Shown in pieces: positions 27,532-36,105 of a stretch of 64,000 bases of DNA. Position 1 is the first letter of the stretch, and each line of letters starts with the position of its first letter. The notes beneath the pieces are model-generated. The model did not search any database and was not told the origin of the DNA. It was given only the letters and a program-made list of their open reading frames with translations. The DNA is from Veillonella montpellierensis DSM 17217 (GTDB taxonomy: Bacteria; Bacillota; Negativicutes; Veillonellales; Veillonellaceae): positions 124,001-188,000 of the forward strand of contig NZ_AUFY01000001.1 in assembly GCF_000426745.1 (NCBI RefSeq), given 5' to 3'. The position numbers were made by a program, and so were the translations under genes.

Positions 27532-29364
27532 CTATTCTACAGTAACCGACTTAGCTAAATTACGTGGCTTATCTACATCAGTACCACGAGTAATAGCCGC
27601 ATAATATGATAATAATTGTAATGGTATAACCGTCAAAATAGGAAGTGTAAAGCGATCTGCTGCTGGTACATAAATAGTGTGGTCTACAAATTTAGCAAGT
27701 TCTACGTCTCCTTGTATACCTACACCAATAACAATAGCATCACGAGCCTTTACTTCTTTGATGTTACTCAACATTTTATCTCGTACATCATCTTGCGTTG
27801 CCAATCCAATAACAGGAACACCTTCTTCAATCAATGCTAATGTTCCATGTTTTAACTCACCACCAGCATATGCTTCTGCGTGAATATAAGAAATTTCTTT
27901 TAATTTTAAAGCCCCTTCCATAGCTACTGCGTAATCCATAGAGCGACCTAAGAAAAATGCATCTTCTTTAAATCCATAATGCCGAGCAAATTCTTTAATC
28001 TCATCTACATTTTCAAAAATTTTATGACATAACTCTGGTAGTCTATGTAAATCTGTCAAAATAGTTTCTGCTAATGCAGGGGATAATTTTCCATTAAGTT
28101 GCCCCAAATAGATAGCCAACAATAATAATGCGGCTAGTTGTGTCGTATATGCCTTTGTAGAAGCCACTGCAATTTCTGGGCCAGCCCATGTATGAATCGT
28201 TTGATCTGCTTCACGAGCAATTGAGGACCCCACCACATTCGTAACTGCTAAAGAACGTGCACCTAATCGTTTTGCTTCTTTTAATGCTGCCAAGGTATCA
28301 GATGTTTCTCCTGATTGGCTAACTACAATGGCTAATGTTTTATTATTCGTTAACGGGTTGCGATATCTATATTCTGAAGCAATATCTACTTCCACTGGAA
28401 TACGCGCCAATTGCTCAATATAATATTTAGCCATTAATCCTGCATGATAAGCTGTACCACAGGCAGTAATGAGGATTTTATCGATAGATGCCACATCGGC
28501 TGCATCCCAATTAAGTTCTTCAAAAATAACTTGTTTATTATCTTTTGAGATACGACCTGTCAAAGTGTCTCGAATAGCCTTTGGTTGCTCATGAATTTCT
28601 TTTAACATGAAATGCTCATAACCGCCTTTTTCAGCCGCTTCTGCATTCCAATTAACATGAAATACTTTTTTATTGATTGGATTCCCATCACGATCCGATA
28701 CAGACACAGAATCCTTCGTAATAACCGCAAACTCTCCGTCATTTAAAATATATGTATCACGCGTATATTTAATAATAGCAGGAATATCAGAGGCAACAAA
28801 GTTTTCTCCGTCACCTAATCCAATGACTAAAGGATTTTCTTTTTTCGTAGCAATAATTGTATCTGGATAGTCCGCACAAATGATTGCTAGTGCATAGGCA
28901 CCTTCTACTTGTTGTAGCATGCGTCGAACTGTACTTTCAAAGTTACCATCATATAAATCAGATAACAAATGAGCTACTACTTCTGTATCTGTTTCAGACG
29001 TAAATTTATATCCTTTGGCAATCAATTTTTCCTTAATAGGCATATAATTTTCAATAATACCATTATGCACAACAGCAAATTTACCATCTGCCGAAGCATG
29101 TGGGTGAGAATTCATATCCGATGGTCGTCCATGCGTCGCCCAACGGGTATGACCAATGCCCAATGTTCCTTCATTAGGTTCTCTCTCTACCATCGCCTCT
29201 AAATTAGCTAACCGTCCTACTTTTTTTTGAATTTTAATAATGTGATTCGGCCCTAGTACAGCAATACCCGCTGAATCATAACCTCTATATTCTAGTTTCG
29301 ACATGCCTTCAATCAAAAAATCTGTTGCTTGTCGATGTCCAATATATCCAACAATACCACACAT
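27532..29364 (-). CDS. glmS: Glucosamine-fructose-6-phosphate aminotransferase (isomerising)
   Basis: Makes glucosamine-6-phosphate from fructose-6-phosphate and glutamine, the first step to UDP-GlcNAc for peptidoglycan and LPS. The 610-residue protein begins MCGIVGYIG, with the Cys2 nucleophile of the glutaminase domain (about 1-220), followed by two SIS sugar-isomerase domains (ACGTAYHAGLM, SQSGETSDTLAAL, SKAYTTQL) and ending NLAKSVTVE. Met29364 is the true start since Cys must be residue 2, and GGAGG precedes it. A glmS ribozyme lies in its leader, so the mRNA should be cut when glucosamine-6-phosphate is plentiful. Confidence 0.98.
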   Translation of the reverse strand: MCGIVGYIGHRQATDFLIEGMSKLEYRGYDSAGIAVLGPNHIIKIQKKVGRLANLEAMVEREPNEGTLGIGHTRWATHGRPSDMNSHPHASADGKFAVVHNGIIENYMPIKEKLIAKGYKFTSETDTEVVAHLLSDLYDGNFESTVRRMLQQVEGAYALAIICADYPDTIIATKKENPLVIGLGDGENFVASDIPAIIKYTRDTYILNDGEFAVITKDSVSVSDRDGNPINKKVFHVNWNAEAAEKGGYEHFMLKEIHEQPKAIRDTLTGRISKDNKQVIFEELNWDAADVASIDKILITACGTAYHAGLMAKYYIEQLARIPVEVDIASEYRYRNPLTNNKTLAIVVSQSGETSDTLAALKEAKRLGARSLAVTNVVGSSIAREADQTIHTWAGPEIAVASTKAYTTQLAALLLLAIYLGQLNGKLSPALAETILTDLHRLPELCHKIFENVDEIKEFARHYGFKEDAFFLGRSMDYAVAMEGALKLKEISYIHAEAYAGGELKHGTLALIEEGVPVIGLATQDDVRDKMLSNIKEVKARDAIVIGVGIQGDVELAKFVDHTIYVPAADRFTLPILTVIPLQLLSYYAAITRGTDVDKPRNLAKSVTVE

Positions 29365-29426
29365 AATATTTCCTCCATCTATTAGAAATCCCATATATGC
29401 ATATGAGAAATATTCAGTTTTCAGTT

Positions 29427-29566
29427 ACAAGTCCTTTGTTCTATTATTCCTAATAGTTTTTACTACTTGTATAACGATGTGAAATCACCGAGAAAGCATC
29501 CGCTGATTATTCGACAACTTTCTACCTCGTCGGCCCCTACGTCTGTCTACGCGTGGCACTTGCGCT
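29427..29566 (-). ncRNA. glmS ribozyme/riboswitch
   Basis: Read on the minus strand, the glmS leader has the ribozyme core in order: the cleavage site A-GCGC (between 29566 and 29565), a P2 stem ending GGGGCC, the invariant GACGAGG, then AGTTGTCGAATAATC, CAGCGGATGC, and a long 3' stem-loop whose outer arms are ACAAGT and ACTTGT. The order, spacing and position 60-200 bases upstream of glmS match the known glmS ribozyme, which self-cleaves with glucosamine-6-phosphate as cofactor. The 3' boundary is approximate. Confidence 0.93.
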
Positions 29567-29658
29567 ATTCGTATATACGAATTAAAAACTCCTTTCTTAG
29601 TGATACGACAGTCTCTCGTATGTATCCTATATATCAGTACGTGTACATACTATTAAAT

Positions 29659-29688
29659 ATTATATATGATATAAGCTAGCTTTGTAAA
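29659..29688 (-). promoter_or_regulatory. glmS promoter
   Basis: On the minus strand TTTACA (29683-29688), an 18-bp spacer, and TATAAT (29659-29664). Transcription should start near 29652, leaving about 85 bases before the ribozyme cut and about 290 before the ATG. Confidence 0.75.
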
Positions 29689-29823
29689 GAATTGGCTAAT
29701 GCCCCATAAAAGCCTAGTAAAAACACTGAATAAATGCATTTTTTCTATTGACAATATATATATATATAATTGATGTAAAATTATGCGTTATTATGCGTCC
29801 ATTTTATGTAGAGGAGTGTTACT

Positions 29824-30228
29824 ATGAGTGCAAAATTGAAACGAATTGTAAACTATACTATTTTTGGTCTCTCTCCATCGTATTATTTTAGAAATTTCCT
29901 ATTTGGTTTAATCCCCGTCTATATGAATATTTTCTTCATGTTCAGTTACAATGCAAAATTTGATAGTACAACGTTACTATTCATATTATTGGCCGCTTGT
30001 TTTCCATACACCAGATTGGTATATGATGAAATCACTAATTTCTTAATACGTGATACATGGTTCATCAATGGTTTTCTATACTTATTTTTCTACGTAATTA
30101 GAAATATGGTTTTACTAGCGATTACACCTTTTGTTACCCCTTTTTCACTACTATATTTATATTTCTATCACGCACGTCAAGAAAAGAAATTAAATGCCTA
30201 CTATGACACAATGGATCAGGATTTTTAA
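29824..30228 (+). CDS. Hypothetical membrane protein
   Basis: A 134-residue protein I cannot assign. It has about three to four hydrophobic segments (FGLIPVYMNIFFMF, TLLFILLAACFPY, FLYLFFYVIRNMVLL, then a final FVTPFSLLYLYFY) and a charged tail. GAGGAG is well placed before the ATG. The C-terminal half (ending in HARQEKKLNAYYD) is reminiscent of small colicin-V-like or phage-holin-like proteins only in size, not in motif. It is a single gene, divergent from glmS, ending before a shared terminator. Confidence 0.65.
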   Translation: MSAKLKRIVNYTIFGLSPSYYFRNFLFGLIPVYMNIFFMFSYNAKFDSTTLLFILLAACFPYTRLVYDEITNFLIRDTWFINGFLYLFFYVIRNMVLLAITPFVTPFSLLYLYFYHARQEKKLNAYYDTMDQDF

Positions 30229-30456
30229 GTATATACTTAGAATATGATTGTATACATAAACTCTATCATATTCCCCTGTTAACATAGACTATTTTAACAG
30301 TAACTAAAAAACTACTTTATATGTTATGAAAGTTTCTAAAATTCTTACACCTATGGCCCACATACACAGTAATTACAAAATCAATGATTAGAACATCTAC
30401 AAATAATCTACTATATTCATAACAATGATATAGTATGATTTACATCGTATCATTAG

Positions 30457-30503
30457 AAAGAGCGTATTTTCTATATTCTAAGAATCTAGAAAATACGCTC
30501 TTT
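30457..30503. terminator. Terminator between yebC and the plus-strand membrane gene
   Basis: AAAGAGCGTATTTTCTA (30457-30473) pairs with 30487-30503, a perfect 17-bp stem with a 13-base loop, followed by a T tract on the plus strand. It lies 9 bp after yebC and probably serves both directions. Confidence 0.8.
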
Positions 30504-30511
30504 TATTACAA

Positions 30512-31243
30512 TTATTCTTCCTCTGGAAGAATAGCATTATGATACACATCTTGTACATCATCTAAATCATCTAACGCATCAAGCATTTTTTGCATTTTTA
30601 CTGCATCGTCTCCAGATAATTCAATATAATTATCTGGCATCATAGTAATTTTAGCCACTTCAGTTTCAATGTTTGCCTCTGCTAATGCTGCTTCTACAGC
30701 ATCAAATTCTTCTGGAGTAGTATAAATCTCAAAAGCATCATCTTCTACTTTCAAATCTTCTGCTCCAGCATCTAGAGCTAATAAAGTTAATTCATCTTCA
30801 TCATGCCCCTCTTTAGATACCACAAAAATCCCTTTCGAAGTAAACATCCATGCTACACAACCAGATTCACCCATATTACCGCCTTGCTTAGTGAATGCAT
30901 GGCGTACATCTGCCGCCGCACGGTTTTTATTATCTGTCATAGCTTCTACACGAACAGCCACACCGCCTGGTCCATATCCTTCATAGGTAATTTCAACATA
31001 ATTACTTGTATCAGAAGCACCAGCCCCTTTTTGGATTGCTCGTTGAATATTATCTTTCGTAATATTATTTTCACGAGCTTTTTGTAAAGCTAATTTCAAT
31101 CGCATATTGCCAGTAGGGTCACTGCCTCCCATGCGAACAGCTACTGTAATTTCACGGCTAATCTTAGTTGTCACTTTTGCTTTCAATGCATCCGTTTTTC
31201 CTTTTTTATGTTTAATATTAGCCCATTTTGAATGTCCAGACAT
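30512..31243 (-). CDS. YebC/PmpR family regulator or translation factor
   Basis: A 243-residue cytoplasmic protein with the family start MSGHSKWANIKHKKGKTD, then KGAGASDTSNYVEITYEGYG and the acidic C-terminus with DDVQDVYHN. Members of this family are described both as transcription regulators and as ribosome-associated factors that relieve stalling. AGGAGG precedes the ATG at 31243. The RNA methyltransferase gene upstream ends 11 bp before it, so they are cotranscribed. Confidence 0.95.
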   Translation of the reverse strand: MSGHSKWANIKHKKGKTDALKAKVTTKISREITVAVRMGGSDPTGNMRLKLALQKARENNITKDNIQRAIQKGAGASDTSNYVEITYEGYGPGGVAVRVEAMTDNKNRAAADVRHAFTKQGGNMGESGCVAWMFTSKGIFVVSKEGHDEDELTLLALDAGAEDLKVEDDAFEIYTTPEEFDAVEAALAEANIETEVAKITMMPDNYIELSGDDAVKMQKMLDALDDLDDVQDVYHNAILPEEE

Positions 31244-31253
31244 ATTATACCTC

Positions 31254-31829
31254 CTAGTGTTTTTTCCACCAAAGTTCACCGCGTAAACGGTCTAAAATAA
31301 TTGAAACAGCACTGCGTACAGACAAATGGTTATAGGCACCATGTCCATAAATTGGCTCTAAAATATAATCAAATTTTTTCATAGTTTCTTGCGTCATACC
31401 ATAACCAGTACCAAATAATACTAACACAGGACGTGTTCCTGTTTCAAGTTTTTTACGCATTGAAGCATAGGTTATTGTATTTTCATAGGTTCTGGCATCT
31501 GTTGTTACCACGATTGGCATTTCATTTTCTTTTTCTTTAATCCGCTCCAACGCCATTCGAATCGAATTAACTACCTCTACTCCAGAAAAAGCTTCTTTTC
31601 GATCTGGATTATATACACTACCAAAACCAGTTTTCCAATGTTCCATTATTGATGTCACCATATCACGTTGTGCTGGTATGGTGTGAATCACAAAATAATT
31701 AGATACATCATAAGTAATAGCTGCTCTTGCAATATCATGAATATCATAATTAGTAATTGCCGTAGTAATGATTTCACCATGCTTATTCATAATAGGGTAA
31801 TGTACTAAACCAATGTATAAATTAGCCAT
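31254..31829 (-). CDS. SPOUT-type RNA methyltransferase (SAM_MT_RNA, TrmD-associated)
   Basis: A 191-residue protein of the family often found as the neighbour or fusion partner of TrmD. It starts NLYIGLVHYPIMNKHGEI; further along come VYNPDRKEAFSGVEVVN and the SAM-binding knot region PVLVLFGTGYGMTQE, and it ends with YNHLSVRSAVSIILDRL, typical of SPOUT methyltransferases. The RNA substrate is unknown. trmD lies 147 bp upstream. AGGAGG precedes the ATG. Confidence 0.88.
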   Translation of the reverse strand: MANLYIGLVHYPIMNKHGEIITTAITNYDIHDIARAAITYDVSNYFVIHTIPAQRDMVTSIMEHWKTGFGSVYNPDRKEAFSGVEVVNSIRMALERIKEKENEMPIVVTTDARTYENTITYASMRKKLETGTRPVLVLFGTGYGMTQETMKKFDYILEPIYGHGAYNHLSVRSAVSIILDRLRGELWWKKH

Positions 31830-31976
31830 TCATATCCTCCTGAATTATATCGTATACCATAAGAATTTTGAGAAATATAGAAAAGTTTCACGCCTATATG
31901 CCACCTCTACCGTATAAGAACAATTACCTCTATACATAGAATCGATGGATATATCACAACTATACAGTAGAATCAA

Positions 31977-32708
31977 CTATTTCTTTTCCCGTAATCGTTT
32001 AACTATCTTATATTCCTCGTTAGATAATTCCCGTTCTAATAAATCAGGTCGTAATTGTATGGTTCGCTTAATCGCTTCTTCTAAGCGCCATGTAGCAATA
32101 TTGGCATGATGTCCACTGCGCAATACGTCTGGGACGGTCCAGCCTCTGTATTCAGGTGGCTTTGTATATTGTGGACATTCTAATATAGGTCTATAAAAAG
32201 AATCTTCCGCACTTCCCGTTGGTGCTCCTAACACCCCAGGAATCATACGAGCCACTGCATCAGCTACAACCATCGCGGGCAATTCGCCTCCAGTAACAAC
32301 AAAATCACCAATAGAAATCGTTTCATCCACTAAATGCTCTTCTACTCGATAATCGATTCCTTCATAATGACCACACACTAATACAAGTTGATCATATGTA
32401 GCCAACTCTTTCGCTTTATCTTGCGTAAATCTTTCTCCCGCAGGGCCTAAAAAAACAATTCTTCGATGAGTCGCCTTATGCGTAATAACATGTTCCACTG
32501 CTTCAAAAATAGGTGGGGCCATCATAAGCATCCCCGATCCTCCACCATAAGGTGTATCATCAACTTGTTGGTGCTTATTATGAGAAAAGTTACGAGGGTT
32601 TGTAACAGCCATATCTAATAATCCAGAGGAAATCGCTCTTTTTATAATCGAATGAGAAAAAAAAGCATCAAAAAACTCTGGAAATAAAGAAATAAAGTCG
32701 ATTCTCAT
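31977..32708 (-). CDS. trmD: tRNA (guanine-37-N1)-methyltransferase TrmD
   Basis: Methylates G37 of tRNAs with a G at position 36, preventing +1 frameshifts. The 243-residue SPOUT enzyme has the start MRIDFISLFPEFFDAF, PYGGGSGMLM, the trefoil knot with LVCGHYEGID and SIGDFVVTGGELPAMV, and the catalytic Asp in AEDSFYRPILECPQYTKP. AAGG precedes the ATG. Unlike the usual rimM-trmD pair, it is separated from rimM by 180 bp and a terminator. Confidence 0.97.
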   Translation of the reverse strand: MRIDFISLFPEFFDAFFSHSIIKRAISSGLLDMAVTNPRNFSHNKHQQVDDTPYGGGSGMLMMAPPIFEAVEHVITHKATHRRIVFLGPAGERFTQDKAKELATYDQLVLVCGHYEGIDYRVEEHLVDETISIGDFVVTGGELPAMVVADAVARMIPGVLGAPTGSAEDSFYRPILECPQYTKPPEYRGWTVPDVLRSGHHANIATWRLEEAIKRTIQLRPDLLERELSNEEYKIVKRLREKK

Positions 32709-32755
32709 AGGTTGTACCTTTCCATACTACATAGTTTTATAATAGTAAGCGTATG

Positions 32756-32794
32756 TCTTGCATAGTATAAAACATATTCCATTTTCTTGCATAG
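32756..32794. repeat. Two TCTTGCATAG direct repeats upstream of trmD
   Basis: The decamer occurs at 32756-32765 and 32785-32794, starts 29 bp apart, in the trmD upstream region. Possible regulator half sites; may be chance. Confidence 0.3.
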
Positions 32795-32877
32795 AAACAA
32801 TACTATCTCATATACATGAATAACACTCTCCTCTAAGCAGTACACTGATATGGAATATCTTTTATAATATACGAAAA

Positions 32878-32906
32878 CCGCCTAAGAATTAAATCCACTC
32901 AGGCGG
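32878..32906 (-). terminator. Terminator overlapping the rimM stop codon
   Basis: On the minus strand CCGCCTGAG (32906-32898) pairs with CTTAGGCGG (32886-32878) with one G-U pair, followed by TTTTCG. The rimM stop codon lies within the hairpin, so the SRP/ribosome operon probably ends, at least in part, before trmD. Confidence 0.75.
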
Positions 32907-33383
32907 GTCAACAATCATAGTTCTATTATTCATATCAATATCTATAATGACACCATCAATAGCAGCAAGTAATAGATCTGGCTCACCTGGTTTTGTGACA
33001 ACATAAACATCATTGGCACCAGGTTGCAACACATCTGACAACGTGCCAAGTAAGACACCTTCTTTGTTATATACAGATAAACCAATCATATCAAATATAT
33101 AATAGCGTCCTTCTTCTAATGGCACCAATTGCTCTCTAGTAATTTGAATGTCCTTCTTGCTAATTAGTTCTGCAGCATTTCTATCAACAATCTCATCAAG
33201 TGTAATTAATACAAATTGCTTATGAAAACGAGCCGATGAAAGATGATAAAGTTTACCATCAATATAACAGTCATCCATCGTTAGAAACCGATCAGGAAAA
33301 TCGGTTTGCGGTATAACTTTAAGTTCGCCCCGCACACCGTGCGGGGCAACAATTACACCTATAGTAATTAAATCATGCTGCAT
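32889..33383 (-). CDS. rimM: 16S rRNA-processing protein RimM
   Basis: Assists 30S assembly by binding ribosomal protein S19. The 164-residue protein has the N-terminal RimM barrel (TIGVIVAPHGVRGELKV) and the PRC-type C-terminal domain (YYIFDMIGLSVYNKEGVLLG, then GANDVYVV). The ATG at 33383 begins two bases after the ylqD stop, with no strong ribosome site, so it is likely translated by coupling. The reading frame continues upstream without justification. Its last codons lie in a terminator hairpin. Confidence 0.94.
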   Translation of the reverse strand: MQHDLITIGVIVAPHGVRGELKVIPQTDFPDRFLTMDDCYIDGKLYHLSSARFHKQFVLITLDEIVDRNAAELISKKDIQITREQLVPLEEGRYYIFDMIGLSVYNKEGVLLGTLSDVLQPGANDVYVVTKPGEPDLLLAAIDGVIIDIDMNNRTMIVDPPEWI

Positions 33384-33385
33384 TA

Positions 33386-33793
33386 TTAAGAACGGAATGC
33401 AATAATTTTGCCATCTTCTAGCAAAATTTCTGATTTCATACAATCATCTAAATTATCGCCAACTTTAACAGTAATAGTCTGTTCGATAGTTCCTTGTGCG
33501 ATTTCAGAACCGATTTCAAGCTGCTCTGCTTCTTCCAATTTAGCTGTTACTTCTACCTTGAATTGTAAGCGTTTTTGTTTTTCATCTTCAATCTGTTGAC
33601 GTAATTCAATTAAACCTTGTGCATCAATTTTAGCTTGTTCTGTTAACATTCGTTTTGCTTGCACTTCGATTTGTTCTAATTCTTGTTCAACCATAGTAAG
33701 ACGAGTTTTCAAATCAGATAAAATATTGTTTTTCAAAGTTTCTGTAACTTTTGCTTTCACTGTCACAGGAACACGTAATGTCATTTCTTCCAT
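33386..33793 (-). CDS. ylqD: YlqD family protein
   Basis: A 135-residue protein with an N-terminal beta segment (LRVPVTVKAKVTETL), a long charged coiled-coil (about 25-85, Glu/Gln/Lys-rich) and a C-terminal beta segment (TITVKVGDNLDDCM). It matches YlqD proteins, which lie in this same operon position in Bacillus and relatives. The function is unknown; the setting suggests ribosome maturation. GAGG lies before the ATG, and khpA ends 12 bp upstream. Confidence 0.85.
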   Translation of the reverse strand: MEEMTLRVPVTVKAKVTETLKNNILSDLKTRLTMVEQELEQIEVQAKRMLTEQAKIDAQGLIELRQQIEDEKQKRLQFKVEVTAKLEEAEQLEIGSEIAQGTIEQTITVKVGDNLDDCMKSEILLEDGKIIAFRS

Positions 33794-33805
33794 CTATTCA
33801 TCCTC

Positions 33806-34036
33806 TTAGACAATATCAACGGATATCTTTTTATTCTCTTTAATAGCCGCCGCTTTAATAACAACACGAATTGCTTTAGCAATCCTGCCTTGTTTTCCGA
33901 TTACTTTTCCCATGTCTTCTGGTGCTACATGAAGTTTATATACTTCAACGGCACCTTCTTGAACCATGGTAACAGAAACGGCATCAGGCTGTTTAACTAA
34001 TGACTTAGCAATTAATATAATTAATTCTTTCATCAT
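33806..34036 (-). CDS. khpA: KH-domain RNA-binding protein KhpA
   Basis: A 76-residue single KH domain (YlqC/KhpA). The RNA-binding GxxG loop is in GKVIGKQGRIAKAIRVVI. In streptococci and clostridia the protein pairs with KhpB as an RNA chaperone influencing cell division. It follows rpsP by 19 bp, the usual order in Firmicutes. The start follows AAAGG; a second Met is adjacent. Confidence 0.95.
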   Translation of the reverse strand: MMKELIILIAKSLVKQPDAVSVTMVQEGAVEVYKLHVAPEDMGKVIGKQGRIAKAIRVVIKAAAIKENKKISVDIV

Positions 34037-34055
34037 AGATATGCCTTTCTATTAA

Positions 34056-34319
34056 TTACTTTTTAGCGTCAGCAAATTTTTGCATAATGCCTTGTTTTTT
34101 GAACAAAGAGCGAACTGTATCAGTAGGTTGTGCACCTTTCCCCAACCAAGATAATGCTTTTTCTTCATCAACGTTTATGATAGCAGGATCTTTCGTTGCA
34201 TCATATTGACCGATTGTATCAACAGGACGACCTTCACGTGGAGCGCGAGCATCTGCTACTACGATACGATAAAAAGGAGCTTTTTTAGCACCTAAACGAG
34301 TTAAACGAATTTTTAACAT
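34056..34319 (-). CDS. rpsP: 30S ribosomal protein S16
   Basis: An 87-residue ribosomal protein with the diagnostic start [18 protein letters not shown] and the conserved [18 protein letters not shown]. It is needed for 30S body assembly. The ATG at 34319 follows AGGAGG; a three-codon longer reading is not supported. It sits between ffh and khpA, as in many Firmicutes. Confidence 0.98.
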   Translation of the reverse strand: MLKIRLTRLGAKKAPFYRIVVADARAPREGRPVDTIGQYDATKDPAIINVDEEKALSWLGKGAQPTDTVRSLFKKQGIMQKFADAKK

Positions 34320-34375
34320 GTATTTCACCTCCTTAACAATATAGCTTGACCATATCTAAATTATACGGTCAAGAT

Positions 34376-35731
34376 TTATCCCATAAACGGAAACTTAGGT
34401 AGTTTAGGCATTTTGCCTCCTTTGCCTCCGCGGAATGCTTGCATTTGTTTCATCATTTTACGTGCTTCATCAAATTGCTTGATGAGACGATTTACCGATT
34501 GCACATCCGTACCTGAACCCATGGCGATACGTTTACGTCGAGAGCCATTTAATATGTTAGGATTCTCGCGTTCTTGTGACGTCATTGATGTTATAATAGC
34601 CTCGATATGTCGTATTTCTTTACTATCCATATCAATATTTTTCAATTGCTCTTTAAACTGACCCATACCTGGTAACATACCAATAATATTTTGTAAAGGC
34701 CCTAATTTACGCACTTGATTCATTTGCTTTAGAAAATCATCCAAGGTGAAATTATTTTTGGCCATTTTTTTAGCCATTTCTCGAGCTTCTTCTTCATCAA
34801 TAGCACCTTGTACATTTTCAATCAAGGTTTTAAAATCACCTAAATCCAAAATGCGTGATGCCATACGATCAGGATAAAACACATCGAGCCCATCCATTTT
34901 TTCACTGACCCCAGTGAATTTAATTGGCAACCCAGTAACAGCTTTTATAGAAAGAGCTGCCCCGCCACGAGCATCGCCATCTAGTTTCGTTAAAATAACG
35001 CCATCAATACCGAGCTTTTCATTAAATGTTTGCGCCGTAGTAACCGCATCTTGCCCAATCATAGAATCCACTACTAATAAAATTTCATGTGGTTTAACCG
35101 CCTGTTTTATATTGACTAATTCATTCATTAACGCTTCATCAATAGCTAAACGACCGGCCGTATCGATAATAACAACGTCTTTTAACATAGATGTACTAGC
35201 CATAATAGCTTCACGAGCAATATCAACAGGGTTAGCTTGATCTTCTTTAGCAAATACAGGTACATCTATTTGTTTGCCTAATACTTGTAACTGTTTTATA
35301 GCCGCTGGTCTATACACGTCAGCTGCTACCATCATAGGATGTTTGCCTTGCTTGCGTAAATATACCGCTAGTTTACCTGCTGTAGTTGTCTTACCAGCAC
35401 CTTGTAGACCTACTAGCATAATAATAGTAGGCGGCTTCGAAGCAATCATAATGCGACTTTGCGTGCCACCCAATAAGTCAGTTAATTCATCATTAACAAT
35501 CTTAATAACCGTCTGTGTTGGATTCATCGATCCAAACACATTTTCACCTAAAGCCTTTTCTTTAACATTATTGATAAAATCTTTAGCTACTTTAAAGTTT
35601 ACATCTGCTTCTAGTAGCGCTGTACGAACTTGTCGCAAAGCTAGATTGACATCATCCTCTGTAATTTTACCTTTACCTTTTAAAGAAGCAAAGGCTTCTT
35701 GAAGTCTATCTGACAAACTATCAAAAGCCAT
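34376..35731 (-). CDS. ffh: Signal recognition particle protein Ffh
   Basis: The 451-residue GTPase of the signal recognition particle, targeting nascent membrane proteins. The N domain (1-90) is followed by the G domain with VGLQGAGKTTTAGKLA (G1), DVYRPAAIKQL, VIIDTAGRLAIDEALM and TKLDGDARGGAALS, and by a Met-rich M domain (about 320-440) carrying the RNA-binding RRKRIAMGSGT, which binds 4.5S RNA. It ends in a Gly/Lys/Phe tail. ylxM ends 1 bp upstream of the start; GGAGG precedes the ATG. Confidence 0.98.
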   Translation of the reverse strand: MAFDSLSDRLQEAFASLKGKGKITEDDVNLALRQVRTALLEADVNFKVAKDFINNVKEKALGENVFGSMNPTQTVIKIVNDELTDLLGGTQSRIMIASKPPTIIMLVGLQGAGKTTTAGKLAVYLRKQGKHPMMVAADVYRPAAIKQLQVLGKQIDVPVFAKEDQANPVDIAREAIMASTSMLKDVVIIDTAGRLAIDEALMNELVNIKQAVKPHEILLVVDSMIGQDAVTTAQTFNEKLGIDGVILTKLDGDARGGAALSIKAVTGLPIKFTGVSEKMDGLDVFYPDRMASRILDLGDFKTLIENVQGAIDEEEAREMAKKMAKNNFTLDDFLKQMNQVRKLGPLQNIIGMLPGMGQFKEQLKNIDMDSKEIRHIEAIITSMTSQERENPNILNGSRRKRIAMGSGTDVQSVNRLIKQFDEARKMMKQMQAFRGGKGGKMPKLPKFPFMG

Positions 35732-35732
35732 T

Positions 35733-36056
35733 CTACCCCTCCATTTGCATCAATAATTTCTGCACATTTGATACAGAGATAATTTCCTTTGATAGTTCAC
35801 TTTTCATGGCCGCTATAAGTGCTTTACGTTTTTCATATTGAGCTATCAAATGTAATTTTTCTTCATAACCAGTTAATAGTTGCATTGCTTTTTTTAAATT
35901 GTCATATACCGCTTGACGAGATACTCCTAACTCTTCAGCAATTTCGCCCAACGACATATCATCTTCATGATGTAACTGCAAACAATGCTTTTGTTTATCT
36001 GTTAGCAACATCCCATAGAAGTCAAGTAGTAGACTCACTAACACTCTTTCTTCCAT
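35733..36056 (-). CDS. ylxM: YlxM family SRP-associated DNA-binding protein
   Basis: A 107-residue helix-turn-helix protein resembling sigma-70 region 4: LLTDKQKHCLQLHHEDDMSL then EIAEELGVSRQAVYDNLKKA. YlxM nearly always precedes ffh; in Streptococcus mutans its orthologue affects SRP activity. It is the first gene of the operon ylxM-ffh-rpsP-khpA-ylqD-rimM. A strong promoter with a perfect 20-bp palindrome just after the -10 box lies upstream; self-regulation by its own HTH is possible but unproven. AAGGTGA precedes the ATG. Confidence 0.93.
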   Translation of the reverse strand: MEERVLVSLLLDFYGMLLTDKQKHCLQLHHEDDMSLGEIAEELGVSRQAVYDNLKKAMQLLTGYEEKLHLIAQYEKRKALIAAMKSELSKEIISVSNVQKLLMQMEG

Positions 36057-36080
36057 ATGTTGTCACCTTATTAAACTTAT

Positions 36081-36100
36081 GTAAAGTAAATTTACTTTAC
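36081..36100. promoter_or_regulatory. Perfect 20-bp palindrome at the ylxM-ffh operon start site
   Basis: GTAAAGTAAATTTACTTTAC is its own exact reverse complement. It begins five bases after the -10 box at 36106-36111, so it covers the expected transcription start (near 36099). A repressor bound here would block the operon. The regulator is not known. Confidence 0.65.
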
Positions 36101-36105
36101 GACTT

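Noticed and set aside
29467-29679. 70-codon plus-strand ORF upstream of glmS
   Set aside because: It lies antisense to the glmS ribozyme and promoter, has no ribosome site, and its composition follows the RNA structure.
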